DNA from: Polytrichum commune
Taxonomy: Eukaryota; Streptophyta; Polytrichopsida; Polytrichales; Polytrichaceae
NCBI GenBank assembly: GCA_950295325.1
Contig: OX485803.1
Location: forward strand, 5,270,001 to 5,334,000
DNA length: 64,000 nt
Direction of reading: 5' to 3'
Each line of letters begins with the position of its first letter. Positions within the stretch are counted from its first letter, which is position 1. The position numbers and the translations under genes were made by a program. The notes under the pieces are model-generated. The model was not told the DNA's origin, searched no databases, and saw nothing but the letters and a program-made list of their open reading frames with translations. Of this stretch, positions 23,495 to 36,235 are shown in pieces.

Positions 23495-24360
23495 GAGCTA
23501 GCTTGCAGTCTACCTGGAAGTCACTAAACATAGTTAATCTCAAACCTGACACACTACATAGACATTCTGGCAACTATTCCGCCTTCACAATCCTAGCAAA
23601 GTAGTCCATAAAGTCTTATTTTTGGAACATCAAAACCAAAATATCTCAAGCAAAAAAACTAAGTGGGGATGTAAAGGAAGCTGCTCAGATTGAATCCCCT
23701 ACAGCTCTCTGTTTGCACCAAACAAGGAGAGACTCCTTTTGCTACTAGTCAAAAAAAACAAATTTTACGCCAAACCAGCCCCTGACTTTCTACAATTGGA
23801 CTGCTTTGCTTCAGCACGTTTATCTTTACAACAAGTGCCTGAACTCTTCATGAGGAGCTCATCTCATCTTTCTCTACTTTGTTAGCACAACTGCAAACTA
23901 TCCAGCCTGCCTGTACCTCGCCCTTTCTAAGCTGTGTATAACCAAGCTGACCCATATCATCAAATCATGAGAACTCTCGGCCCTTGTACAGGAGAAGAAC
24001 AATCTCTCTGGAAACACTTCGAGTACAGACAGCTCTGTCCCAAAGACTTCGAAAGTCACCAGAGCTGACTCTTACACCTGATACTTCCCAACGCACAACC
24101 ACTAATAAACTCAATGGAACTGACTTTCTCTCAAAACTCGTTACAATTTTAACTGCCAGATTACAACTGCATAGACCACCTCATACAAAGGTAGGTCTAG
24201 ATCTATGACCTCAAAGTGTGTCACTGCCTATTCCACTTGACTACTGCGAGCTTGACTTGCACAGTGGACCCAAGCTTACAGTACCGAGGGTGGTGAAAGA
24301 TCCTGGCGGTTAGTAGAGATCCAACCAAGGTCAGGCGGTTGGAATCCTGTTGAAAGCAAT

Positions 24361-27300
24361 TTACATACTGCTGAATGAGCGATGCTCAAGTTTGATAGTT
24401 GTGCCCAGCATATCTGACAAATCTCCAGAGGAATCCTCATATAGAAATTCATTCTCCTCCTCCCCCAGATGCACCTCGCCCTGCCCAAGTAATATAATAA
24501 TATTAGATAATCATCCAGCAATCTCCAAAGTTTGATTAATCTTCAATGGTTACCAATTTTTGATAGCATTCACTAAGATTACTCCAAAATTCATAGGATC
24601 AGACGATACTGGACCTGCCCAGGACATCCATAGACTTTCACCCGAGAACTACAACCTGTAAGTTGTATTCCTCTTCCTTCATGTCAAACTAAGTTAACAT
24701 GTGAATGTTGGAAGTCAGAATCAATAATTGAAAGACTTTATTGCTACCAATTTTTGCAATTTGAACATTCCACATTTGTAGGAGATACAGATTCTATACT
24801 CTCTTTGTGTGTGAAGTGTCCTTCATTTCCTACACATACATTTTCATCGCCACTCATTTACTTGGCTGCCTGCAAGAAAGGTCTAGACTTACTGAAGGGA
24901 AGACCCTAACCCTCTTTAAAGTCTGACGATCCTCCAGAAAGGGTCATGGCTTATACTCTAGTTCAAGCCCATGTGAACATGTTCCTTCCCGCTTTAAATC
25001 TTCCAATTACTTATATTCCATGTGTAATAATGACACTCTCTATTTTTTTTATATCCACTATACATAGATATGTGTTCAAGGTATCCTTGTTGCTATGTTT
25101 GATTCAAATTCAATGCAAAGGAACTAACGTCTTGTGAGAACTTGTATTCTCATTTCCAAAAGTACATGGGTGATTGTGCACATAGATCAGGTGAATTCAA
25201 TATCTACCAATAGCTATGGCCAGACTCGTTCACTTTTATCTCAAATCTCTAAATACATCCTTCTCCATGACGATCAAGAAGAACAATGTCATGGTAATAA
25301 AGAACCTCCTGCGGGATGACACCAGACACATATCACCAAATTCCAGATAAACCCTATATTCAAAGATTCTGATTATGACATGTACTAAAAGTCTAAAACA
25401 TGCAAGACAATGAAAAGTGATTCTACTACTAAAAAAACACATTCACCACCCAGTACCTTCTGATTAAATCTTTGAACCCTGCTATTTCACTCATTTCCAG
25501 AAACAGCTATAAATTGAGCTATGATTTGGCTGGAATTGAGCTCGTCATTCAACAATGTGCCAGTCCATACCTCATCATCATCTCCATCCTCACGCTTGCG
25601 CCCATGGCTGGTGGCTGGCACATCATCATCTAAATTCTTTGCAAAGCGTCCTCGTACACGAGGGCGACTGTCGGCCAATGTTTTGCGGCATGCATACTGA
25701 GGAGGTAAAGCACAAATAAAGCACATTAAGTATTTGTAATGCTGAGCAAATTGCTTGTTTCAAGCTGCAATTGTTGACCATCAAACATTCATACAATGCT
25801 GAAAAACATCAGGCTTGCAATTCACAATTGCTGCATGCCAAACAACAGCATAAATGACTGTCTATTCTAAAGTACTATTTACAATGGTTGAGTCCACACG
25901 ACTCTACCACCTCTATCTATCAAACTTAGCATGGCTTGCCACAAGGAGCACAATAAAACATCTCTTATAACAACATAGAACAATAAGTTACCATTGAGAA
26001 GCATATTCTGTGTAGTGTCAACTTCAATCAACAGTTGTAAAGAGCATCTCACAAATTCCAGGTGCATCTGTAAATTTAAGAGGCAATATCTAAATACCTT
26101 AATCTTCTTATTGAAGTTCCGCTGAGTGCGCTTTTGCTGGTATCTGTGAATTCGTATCTTGCGCTCCTCCATGCTATATTTACCAATCCTGTAGCTGCCT
26201 TCCTCAAAACTAGGAGATCCACCTCCTCCCAAACCAACCTGCATCCCATTCAGGGTCTCCACAACCATCACATCCATCCACAGGTCTTAGTGCAATACAA
26301 AGGGACTTACACGCCTGCAACCTGCCATTCAAAATCAAGTGCTAGAATGCACTATAAACTTTTCAATTTTCCATTGGATTGGCAATCAGAACTTCCAGGT
26401 TTCTACTAATCTCTGCCATACAACCCATCATATCTTGCAACATCAAACATTCCGAGACATATCTCCACATGAATCTTGCAAGTCACCTGGATGTCTCCAG
26501 CACTGTGGACCCGACGCATGAGTGGACGCATGCCACCCATGCTTTGAAAGTCCGACAAATGTGGCTGCATTCGAGTTCCTGGACTTGTTAAACCTCCAGA
26601 GTGATCAACTTGCGAGTGTCGAGAACTGAATGAGTTCTCCTTTGAAGGAGGTGCAGGAGCCAGATTCCGGAGTGTACCCAAGGCATGGCTGCTATAACTT
26701 CTTTGCATACTTGGACGAGTCATCTGTGGCAGTGGCTGCAGTCCATCGCCATCTCCATCCACCTATCACCAAGAGCATCTTAAACATGTAAATAGGAAAA
26801 TTCCAACCTCTACAATAAAAGATACACATCCTAGTTAAGCCAAACTAGATTATTCCAAATAAACATGTACACCTCACACAATGAGGAGAATTCTCAATGA
26901 CCAACACACATAAGAAAAGATGCCATTTGGCAAGGAGGGATAGAGAGGAAGAGAGAGAGAGAAAGATGGCAAGCAGAGGAAGCACAAGATTGATAGACAC
27001 CCAAAGGTGGCCAATCAACAAGAAAAAACACATAAACCAAGAAGCAACGGCTAAATTCTCTTTACCAAGAACTATTGGAGGGAGCAATCAGCTCCCTACA
27101 GCCTATATAATTCTAGCTGCCCAGGCTCTTTAGGTGCAAAATGGAAACGAAAGTACCTGATCATCAAAGTCAGGGGCGTCTGACCCTCCTTGATCCTGTA
27201 AACTGAAATATTTCCTCTGGGACATTGTCAACCTACTTTCCCCACCAAGGAGTCCATCTAAAGAATCATTTCCGTCAGTGGAGTCGGGAGATAAGACAGG

Positions 27301-28371
27301 TGAAGGACTCTCTTTCACCGTGGGCCCTGGCGGTAGACCATTACTAGTTCCAACATTGATCACCATGTCATGGGACCCAAACCGTGTCAATCCGTTTGCT
27401 GAGGGTTGGGCTACAGAGGCCTGCGCCACAGGGGCTGTCATTGGAGATGTTGCAAATTGTTTAGGCCCAGTGTTGGTGGCCATCATCCCTGCCGATGTGT
27501 ACGAGACCCCCTGTGAATAGCCCAGGCTCAAATTGGTTTTGGAGTCGTACAGAGACTGAGAATAAGGAGAGGCCATCTGCCCAAGACTGAGGCCATTGAA
27601 CTTTTCAGATGCCACCATAGACGGTGACATTATACCACTTTGGTTGAGGCAGGGACTGGACGGAGAGGCCAATCCTGTCACCCCGGTTCCCTGCAAGTAA
27701 AGTCCTGAACAGCAATAAGCCATGCCCATATTCTCCAGGTCCAATGTCGGCTTGGAAAAGCTATAGTTGTTATGAGCTGTTCCATTTGAATAAAGCGGCC
27801 CGAGCACTGACACTTCATCTGAGATCATAGAATTGGGATCACATTTTGTCTCCACGTCATCTGCATACGAGTTTCCATTGTTGAGCACCGCAGACTTAAA
27901 TATATCGCCGTTACCTAGTGGAATCAAACCGGTCCCTGTAATGCTGTCAAACGTGCCAACCTGAAGATATCAAGGCCAACAGATTAGTTAGAATAAGAAA
28001 GAAACCCAAACATGACACAGTTTACAATACAGAGAGAAACCCAGCGAAAAACACCATCACGTTCAAAGGCATTCTTCCTTCGTCTCCTTGGAATTAACGT
28101 CATCCAGCACCAAGCTCGTATTAACACCAGCCTCAAACACACACAACGGATTTCCCACGTAGTAAAATTTAGTTTTCTTTGAATTCGTGCACAAACCCAA
28201 CCCAGTGCAGAATATGAAGTATTCCGTCACTAAAAATCCCACCTCTACCAGAAAGAAAGAAAGAAAGAAGAAGAAGAAGAACCCCAGAGCTCAGCAGCTT
28301 GAAACAGCGGCGACATGAGATGAGAAGAGTAGGACAAGCATAGATTCTCTCGCAAGGACATCCTAGAACCC

Positions 28372-28413
<42 letters not shown>

Positions 28414-29058
28414 GTTCACAATTGGAAGTCAAGCGCTCTTCTGACAAATTCTTAGATTCCTACCCTTAGATACTCTCAGACACGAAATCAAACAACTTTC
28501 CGGAATCTTCATGGTTCAGGCGAACAAATTCGGCCTTGCCTCAATGCGCTTCACCTGAAAGGTACAGATTCCCTCTCCTACAAAGGCAGGATCACATCTA
28601 CCAGCAGAGCTATCCATCTATCCATCCACGGTTTCATCGAAAATTCACAAGCATACACAAGCATCCGTGCCTCTTCTAACACGGATGCCCGAACAGCAGC
28701 AACCTGCTAGAAAGCCGGACCACAGATACCACCAACCAAGCGTACAAAAACACCCCTCTTCCTCTTCCTCATCCTTTTGCTTTTTCTTTTGCTTTTGCTT
28801 GTCCGCACGCTCGTCCGTGAGGTTCGGGACGGATTGGCGAACTAGCTAGCCCTACCGCATGAGAAACCACATGTTACCGCAGCAGCTATGTATGTATGTA
28901 TTATAATACCGAGGGGAAACAAAAGAACTCACATCAAGTCCATTAGTGCCGCCAAATGACTCAAAGTCAAGATCATCAGCATTGCCGAGGAGCGCATCTG
29001 TAAAAAATAGCGCTTCCGCTTCCGACTGGTTGAGAAAGAGATCTTCCTCTCCAGACAT
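24361..29058 (-). CDS. CCT-motif (CMF/ASML2-like) transcription regulator, 6 exons
   Basis: Reading down the minus strand, exons 29058-28933, 27960-27157, 26762-26487, 26256-26098, 25696-25571 and 24480-24361 join to 536 residues. All five introns are phase 0 with GT-AG ends. Seen: an acidic N-terminus (MSGEEDLFLNQSEAEALFF), a long Ser/Asn/Gly-rich middle, a GDIQ|TLNGMQ junction typical of this group, and the CCT motif at about residues 432-475. The intron after KKIK455 divides the motif from YACRKTLADSRPRVRGRF. The tail is acidic (GEVHLGEEENEFLYEDSSGD). Known: CCT motifs act in nuclear import and in contacts with NF-Y subunits, and CMF proteins are regulators of, for example, sugar-responsive and flowering genes. 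No B-box or response-regulator domain is present, so this is not a CONSTANS or PRR protein. Reading through the exon 5 donor would give a different 69-residue end. The donor was preferred because exon 6 supplies a family-like acidic tail. The exact target is unknown. Confidence 0.9.
28373..28409. repeat. (CT)n microsatellite in CCT-gene intron 1
   Basis: A CT run of about 37 bases inside the 972-bp intron 1 (28932-27961), reading (AG)n on the transcribed strand. Short AAAG and AAG runs lie at 28250-28279. Confidence 0.95.
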
Positions 29059-29930
29059 TCAGAGAGACGAGGTTGATGTTCCTTTCCCAGCGCAACCAAA
29101 ACCTCCCTTTCCTCGCTTTATCCTTCTCCCTCCCTCCCTTCCGTCCGTCCGTCCCTCCCTCCTTCCCTTTCCCTTATCCTTATCCTTCCCCGTTCCGTTT
29201 CCCCTCCCCACCTGCCCGTGACCTCCCCCCCTCCCACTCTCACCAACCTAACCTGTTGTCCCCACTCATGTTTTCCGGCCTTTCTCTTCCCCTCCAACAA
29301 TTATTACTTCAATTTCTACTCCTCCCCTGCCCGATGCCGCTTCCTCCCCGCCAGAACGATTCGCTCCCTCCCCTCTTCCTCCCGCCCACATAAATTCCTC
29401 CCGCTCCCCACCAAACGCCCAGCCCCACACACACACACACACACACTCACTCCTCCCAACCAAACTACTTCTCACACCACAAAACTAAACAAAACTAAAC
29501 CAAACGCAAACCCTCGCGGGGGGAGCAGGAAGACGAAGAAGAAGAAGCGATGGCAAAATCCTGAGAATGGGGTGGGGAATGAGCGGCGGAGGATAGGAAA
29601 AGGAAGCGGTGGACTGGACCCGACTGCTCTGCTCGCAGGTAGGTCGCAATTGTACAGCGAGGGACAAGAATCAGCGAGGGGGCGAGTTGATGATGATGTG
29701 CAGAAAAGGACGGAGGCGGCACCGTAAACAGAAGCGGAGGAGCGAGGCTGGTGGTGGGTGGGTGGGTGGGTGATGCGGACGAGACGAGACGAGACGAGAC
29801 GTCGGAAACGAGAAGGAACCGAGAGCCGGGACGCGACAAGAGACAAAGGCGCACAAGTTTAGCATAGGGGCAGAGAGCGCATAGGCGAGCGAGTAGAGAG
29901 AGCGCATAGGGGAGCGCTACTTCGCTCGCA
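29059..29930 (-). promoter_or_regulatory. GA-rich leader/promoter region of the CCT gene
   Basis: Directly upstream of the minus-strand start codon is a long purine-rich tract when read on the transcribed strand (CT-rich on plus at about 29100-29400). An (AC)n run at 29429-29446 and a (GAGAC)n run at about 29779-29801 follow. GA-rich leaders are common in plant regulatory genes, and BPC-type proteins bind GA repeats. No TATA box stood out. The overlapping ORFs here are low-complexity artefacts. Confidence 0.45.
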
Positions 29931-30540
29931 TTAACCCGAGCATTGCATTTGCCACCGCTACCGCTGTGCAGCGGCGAGGCGACGACACCGGCCTCCCCTC
30001 GCTGCTGGGCTCGGCCCGCTTCCTACCCGCCGGGTACGTACGCCGGTACCCACACGGGTGTCGGGGCGAGTATCACCTGGGCAGGCGGGCGTGCGCACTG
30101 CGGCCGGCGGGCGCTACTAGGCGGCATCTTTGTGCTTATTATTTCCCAGATCTGAATGCGGTACTAGGCCTCCGGTGGGGCCCACCCACCCCCACGAATG
30201 TCCTCCGGGTATCTGACCGGGTACGAAGGGCTACCTCCCGGGGGGAGCTAGCGGCACCTTTGATATTCATTCTCTAGATCTACAGGTGGCTCTGTAATTT
30301 CCAATGTGGGAATGTTAGGTCTACAATTTGGTATGTATCTGAGCCGCATCCCAATACCCTGTCGGGTATCTAGGGAAGTGTCGCCGGGTGAGGAGCCGGG
30401 TATCTACCTGCACGGTGCTTGTCCCGGGTGGCAGGGCCTGCAGGCTGGGCAAGCGTGGGCCCCAGGGGTATCTTTAATACAGTCTGATCAGAGCAAGCAC
30501 ACTCATCCTGCATTTTGCGATTTTTTTTCCCTATGCAATG
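29931..30540. other. GC-rich segment upstream of the CCT gene
   Basis: Much richer in G+C and CpG than the rest of the window, especially 29960-30120. The word gggtatct recurs at about 30206, 30364, 30397 and 30467. No ORF family was recognised. It may be a distal promoter/CpG-rich patch or part of an unidentified GC-rich element. Confidence 0.4.
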
Positions 30541-30853
30541 CAGGTGAAGGATAAGCTCTTTATTCATGCCATAATATGGAGGAGACAGATGAAAAGTAAT
30601 AAAGGAAACCATGATGCTGCCCCTCCCCCTGCATATTGTGAAAGATATGCAGGGGGAGTTATATGTAATGAGACAAGAATTCTTATAACCTTTGTATCAG
30701 GTAGCGACAGATGAAGCGGACAAGTTTAAGGACTTACCCGGGTGACGTTTCAGACTTTGTGAAAGATTACTAACTTAGTTACAGATGGAAACGGATGAGT
30801 TTGTAGAACAATAAAACTTAACCGGTCCAGGGTTCGAACTTCGAGGGGAGTTA

Positions 30854-31446
30854 CTGCACTGAAATATGATGTTTCGTGTCACATGGTTGGTTATTGAATG
30901 TCACTATTGTAACTTTTTGGGTGACGCTTCTTGTGAATGAGTGAACAAATGTATTGTGATGGAGGGTGGATGAGTTCATCCACGGGCCGAAACCGTACCT
31001 CCTCTTCTCACCAACTTGTGATGAAATCTTGTCACGGATGATTGAAATTTGGATGACGAATCGGTTGGTAAGTGTCAGTAATTGCAACACTCTATATCTA
31101 TGGTCCGGCCTCACCGACAGTGAATGTTAACCCCATGTGTTTTGTCATTCCTTGTGAAATTATAAAAATACAAATAAAAATACAAAAATTGGGAGGGGGG
31201 GTTATAGATTTACGGTGTTGCAATTATTGTCACTTACCAAGGGATTTTTCATCCAAGTTTCAATCATCCATGACAATGTTTCATCATAAGTTGTTGACAA
31301 GAGAAGGTACGGTTTTGGCCAATGCATGAACTCATCCATCATCCATGACAATATTTGTTCACTTATTCATAATAAGAAGCGTCCTCCGAAAAGCTACCAT
31401 GGTGACATTAAATACCATATGACACTAAATATCATATTTGGTGTAG
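30854..31446. mobile_element. Two MITE family A copies joined head to head
   Basis: From 30854 to about 31098 the sequence follows the 42024-42408 MITE in one orientation. From about 31109 to 31446 it follows the same element in the opposite one. The first 245 bases are therefore an imperfect reverse complement of about 31205-31446, with a spacer of about 106 bases. The outer ends are ctgcactgaaatatgat and atatttggtgtag. The copies are non-coding. The block lies about 1.8 kb upstream of the CCT-gene start codon. Confidence 0.8.
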
Positions 31447-31449
31447 TTT

Positions 31450-31515
31450 CTAATGAACCAGTTGAGTTTGAGAAATAAACAGTTGAAGTTCAAGACCTCA
31501 TGAAAATTACCCATC
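31450..31515 (-). repeat. Partial AACCGGTT-family repeat next to a MITE end
   Basis: Contains aatgaaccagttgagtttga and aataaacagttgaagttcaa, matching the family copies at 38806-39020 (same orientation) and 41875-42017 (opposite). Confidence 0.6.
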
Positions 31516-33489
31516 ACATATGAACCATGTGAGTTTGAGAAATAACATGTTGAAGCTCATGACTTCATAAATAAATTATTTATCATTTTAGAGGAAATCC
31601 AAGAGGTAATATTGAAGACAATGCAGGATGAGTGGCAGTTTTACTTGGGTTTGCATTTGCATGTCGGACGGAGATCACCTTTCGTTCCCGAATGCGGATG
31701 CGGATCCAAGAACGATTGGACTTGCTCTAGCAGTGTTTAGTTTCTAAATCTTAACGGGCTAGTAGGTACCTAGTGGCCCGTATCAACCCAACCCCGTCCC
31801 ATTCATGCCCTTGTATAATACTACATGTCTTAGGGCCGCTTCATACTATGGCGGAAGGTCGAGAAGCCGTCGATTTCCACCAAACAGACTGCAAGAAACC
31901 AAGAATTTGGCCTCTCGATCCAAAGGCCGTCACAATTTCAAATGCCTACATGGCGGTACCTTTTGACCAAGGCGACAAACACTCAAAGGAAGTTTGGGTT
32001 GGACATTAATGGAAACCCAAACTATGGTCGAGAGGCCGTCGGTTTTTTTCTCATAATAAAAACCAAAAACTGACAAGATCTCAGTCGTTAGATTGGAGGA
32101 GTTGTTTTGGACAGGGAATATAGTGGGATGCTCCCTCTTCCTTTGAACCTTATGCTTGACCATTGGAGGCTTCACACTATGCCCAGCTGAAGGCTCCAAT
32201 TCCCATATTTCATTGGCTATATATTTTTCAGCCCATTTCTTTGGACTCTCGACAAAGTTTGGCCACTCAATCCCACGGCCTCTCCACTTGGACAGCCATT
32301 GTGTGAAGCGGCCCTTAGTATTGTCATGGTGTTGGGCGGAGTATTGTGTGTGTGTGATGGGCCCGGGTATCTAGGTGGGCGAGTGGCATCTTAATACGAG
32401 CAATGTTTATTTTCCAACCTATGGTAGTAGGCTAGGCTAGGCTATTCATGCCTTGTACTTGCCGTTCGTATTAACTCATCAAGGCCTTTGGCCATCCGGT
32501 TAAGTGTTGCTCCTCATGCGGGCTCCTTGCGTTCCTCTTTTATTGGGTCCCCTGCCTTTTGGGTCCCTATTTAATCATCAAATCGTTCTCAATTAGCTTA
32601 ATTAGCAACACTAATTAATGATGTAGTACCGTGCCCCCCCCCCATCCCGAATACATTTATGTTAGAGCATTTCCGTGAGCCCGGCCACATATATGGCTCG
32701 AGTGCAAACTCTATATGCATATAAGTTATATATATATAGAAGCTCCACATCTTGAAGAAGGCCACTTCCTTCCTTGATTGTGTGCAAATGATTGCTTTCC
32801 AATTTCCAAGCATCTAGGTGTCGCGGTGACTAACCTAGTAGTACAAGATGATTGCCTTCCAATTTACAAGCATCAAGTGGCGCGATGAGTAACCTACCTA
32901 CTTGGGGGGTCATTTCCTTACTCTTTATGTGCAACTATCCACTTGCCAATTCAAGTGGAGTTGCAAGTGTCACTTTGTCTCCATGGCTACATCATTCTCG
33001 TTTCCACTACCTAATTACAAGTTTTAGTGTAGTTGATTAAATTGGTTCCATCCTCTATGAGGGTTTTAGTTCCATTGAATTGTTGGGCAATAAATTTGTT
33101 TGTGGATGAGATGGATGGATGGATGGATGTAGTAATCAATTTGGGAGTTTGAATGTAGATGTAATTGAATTGGTTATATTCCATTTTTCAATCGTTCATT
33201 CTCACTTCCAATTGCCAATGACCATGCATTGTTGTCCTTCCTAGGGGGTTTTTTGAATCTAAGAATTAAATAATTGTGTGTATTTCTAAAAATTAAATTT
33301 AATAGTCTTGAAAACTCGATGTTTCCTTGTCAAATTTCATTTTCTTATAATTTAAATTCTGTAGATTTTGGTATTGTTTGAAATAATACAATTACCATCA
33401 AAGTTGCCCAGTTAGGACGGTATAATTCACCTAAGTTTGTAAACTCTTCAAAAGGTATGCATGTATTATCCGGTTATTTTCCTTAACAT
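31516..33489. other. Gene-free stretch
   Basis: No gene was recognised. Microsatellite-like (ATGG)n is at 33111-33129 and a poly-C run at about 32634-32643. An approximate direct repeat links 32785-32820 and 32845-32885 (gattgcYttccaatttMcaa). Confidence 0.4.
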
Positions 33490-33815
33490 GACATTATATT
33501 TGATTGATGTGTGGTTAGGCGAGGATTGAAGAGCAAACACCATAAAGGCACATGTGTAAATGAGATGAGACCAAGTCTTTAAACTTCAATAATTGCTCCA
33601 CACGCAATAATGATCCTGATTAAAAAAACCAAATACTTGTTCGATCAAAGAATCAACAAACATGCACCTCCGATAACCACAACCAAATCGTATCATCAAT
33701 CCAATTCATGTCAATGCTTTGTTGTAGAATTGCTAGTGAATTACAAGTTTCAGTGTGTGGATCTAATTGGTAGAAGTTGAAGAACATGAAAAATTGAACC
33801 AAATAACACATACCT
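33490..33815 (+). repeat. Dispersed repeat family I copy
   Basis: Follows the 12830-13160 copy: gtgtggttaggcgaggatt, gagcaaacaccataaagg, caacaaacatgcacctc and gatctaattggtagaagttg. Confidence 0.7.
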
Positions 33816-34202
33816 TACCTTTATATGTACTTCATGGTTACTCTCAAGTCTCAACATCTAGCATCTAGTTCAAAGTCCGATGATTTGGACAATTTTGAGT
33901 AAGTGAAATGTGTCAATACAAACTCATTTTAGTACTACTTTGTTCCAAGTGCACTAAAATATAAATTGCATGGCAAAAAAACCACTTTTATGTTCCATTA
34001 GGCAAACCTTGCCTTGCATGCATTCACACGAACATGACTAGGAGAAGGTGAATGGACGTAGCACACCCGTGCAAAAATGAACCAACATCCCTTATTATTG
34101 TTGCCTTGCATGCATATATAGCACCATGTTATGAGCACAGTGTTTCTATAACATGTTAGTTGTCCCTACTATCCTTGACTTTGGTCTTGTCTTTCATTAA
34201 GT

Positions 34203-34421
34203 ACATTGATTATCCCAATCAGTGCGTGTTACTTTCCAGAGTTATGCAATGCTATAACTAATTATTGAGAATGTAATATTTTACCAACCAAAGTCATCTA
34301 TGCTCTATAATGTCCAAACAACCTATTACATTCTCATTAGTAAAGATTGAACTCATGAGTTAGTCATCATTGCATTGCGTAACTCCAGATAGTAACACGC
34401 ATTGATTGGGATCATCAATGT
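34203..34421. mobile_element. MITE family B, TA-flanked
   Basis: The left end cattgattatcccaatcagt and the reverse complement of the right end cattgatgatcccaatcaat form inverted repeats. They continue inward through gcgtgttact and ggagttacgcaatgc-like words for about 90 bp. TA precedes and follows the element. About 219 bp, non-coding. Confidence 0.75.
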
Positions 34422-34479
34422 AGTGACGTATGCGGTTGTTATTTGGATTATTTTATTGAAAAATAAAAAATTTGGACAC

Positions 34480-34810
34480 CAATATTTGATTAGTGTGTGG
34501 TTTGGTGAGGATGAAACAACAAGCACCATAAAGACATATGTTTAAAAGAGATCAAATTACATTCAACTTTTATTAACTAGATACTCCACACCCAATCGTG
34601 AACACAATTGGGAGGACACGTGTAATAAGTCAAGAACCAAAAGATATGCACTTTTGATACCCATAGCTAAGTAAGGGGAGGTATGGTTTTTGCTAGTGCT
34701 TCATGGCATATTGTGGGCTTGAATTTTTGCTAATGCAACAAAATTTTGTTGTGATATATCTCTAATGAGTAGAAGTTGGAGAACACAACCAAAATGAACC
34801 AAATAACACC
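34480..34810 (+). repeat. Dispersed repeat family I copy
   Basis: Contains gtgtggtttggtgaggatg, ccataaagacatatgttta, aattgggaggacacgtgta and gagtagaagttggagaac in family order. It begins about 60 bases after a MITE. Confidence 0.7.
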
Positions 34811-35929
34811 CACATGTACCTTAATAACTTAACAGTCAATTTGCCAAAGCTCAAGCCACAACAAAACACGCAATATAATGTATTGTGTCATGCGAGCTCT
34901 TGCTCTTCAAGGGTCTCCATTGCTCTCATTTTGCGGCCTTTTTAACTCATGCATGCAAATTTGTTGTGGGCACTCCCAACTTTGCGGATAGGTTCAACTG
35001 TTGGATTGCATCAAAAATGGTCCCATGTGGTCAAAAATTGTGACTCATGAAGATTGTCATTTCAAAGTTTCATAATGGGAGTTGAGATGCAAAAGTTGTA
35101 AAAGCTCACAGTAAGGACGGTAATTATCTTTGTAAATGAATTGTGCATAAGCCCTCTTAATTGCACTAACTATCAAGTGTACAGTGATGTGTATATCTTG
35201 AACACACAGTCAAATTTCATTGCGACATGTGTATTTTTGGTGTATATTCTCAACTACACAAGTCTTGCCATATTCTTTCCACTCGAATGTAGGAGTCCAC
35301 CTAAGAAGAACATCACTTCTATTTAAGCAAAACTACACTAAGTCCACATCCAAAACTATAACTTGTTGAAAATTTTATCATAAGATCCTCTGATAAAATA
35401 TAAACAATCGATTATTATAGTATTGTAGCAATTCATTATCATAGTTTATTTATCAACGATAAAAAAACTATGTATATTTGACATCAAGCCATTTTCTTTT
35501 CTTTCATCATATTTTATATCACAATATTCAAGTCATCATTGAGGATTCGCACATTTCCCTTAAATTTAGCTATAATAGAAGCGTATTGGTGGATCCGTCC
35601 GATAGAATTGAAGCAACCAAAAAGTCCAAATTTTGATAATACGTTCCCAAAGTTACTTAAATACAAGGTGCGTCAACATAAAAGGCTTGGGGTTCATGGC
35701 ACTTTTGTAAACTCGGTCATTTTGGATGAAAGGTTTATGGTATAACAAACCCCGTACATGTTAAGGTCAATTTGTTCCAACTAGACTAATGTGGGATCTC
35801 CGATGCCCATCTCCAATTTTCTTAAATGAGCTAATCATATGCTACATAAATATTTGTTTTGTTTTCATTTGCCCAATGAACAAGTTTACATACAATACGC
35901 ATGTAATATCCACTTATTTGTCTTAATCG
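34811..35929. other. Gene-free stretch
   Basis: No gene or defined element was recognised. The sequence is AT-rich. Confidence 0.3.
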
Positions 35930-36235
35930 AACACCTTTATTTGAGTCGTGTGTGGTTAGGTTAGAACAAAGTCCAACACGTTTAAATGAAATTGGAATAC
36001 AAGCTCGTAATGTATCAATCATTTTAGACTCAACAATCGACACAATTTGGGGGGGGGGGGGTGAGTATTCACGTAAATAATCAACACTCACGTACTTTCA
36101 ACAATCATACCTAAATCAACGAAAGTCCAATTATTGTTGATGTTTAAGAAAAAAAAACTTTTACAACACAATTTATGTTGTATAAATTTGATCCGGTGGA
36201 AGTTGGAGAGCATAGAAAACAAGTCACCTAATACC
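35930..36235 (+). repeat. Dispersed repeat family I copy
   Basis: Contains gtcgtgtgtggttaggtta, cgtttaaatgaaattgga, a poly-G run at 36051-36061 and gatccggtggaagttggaga. More diverged than the other copies. Confidence 0.6.

Larger units (their letters stand above)
21939..24360. other. Intergenic region between TAR and the CCT gene (3' sides)
   Basis: This stretch must hold both 3' untranslated regions. Apart from the MITE at 22398-22702, no gene or repeat was recognised. The interval 22750-24360 looks like unique DNA, consistent with a long 3' UTR of the minus-strand gene. Confidence 0.6.

Noticed and set aside
25487..25570. Read-through end of CCT-gene exon 5 as the true C-terminus
   Set aside because: A good GT donor follows GDDDE and exon 6 adds an acidic tail in phase; the read-through peptide has no family likeness.
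29218..29907. Several overlapping ORFs of 60-169 residues on both strands
   Set aside because: Low-complexity GA/CT-rich leader sequence of the CCT gene; composition explains the open frames.
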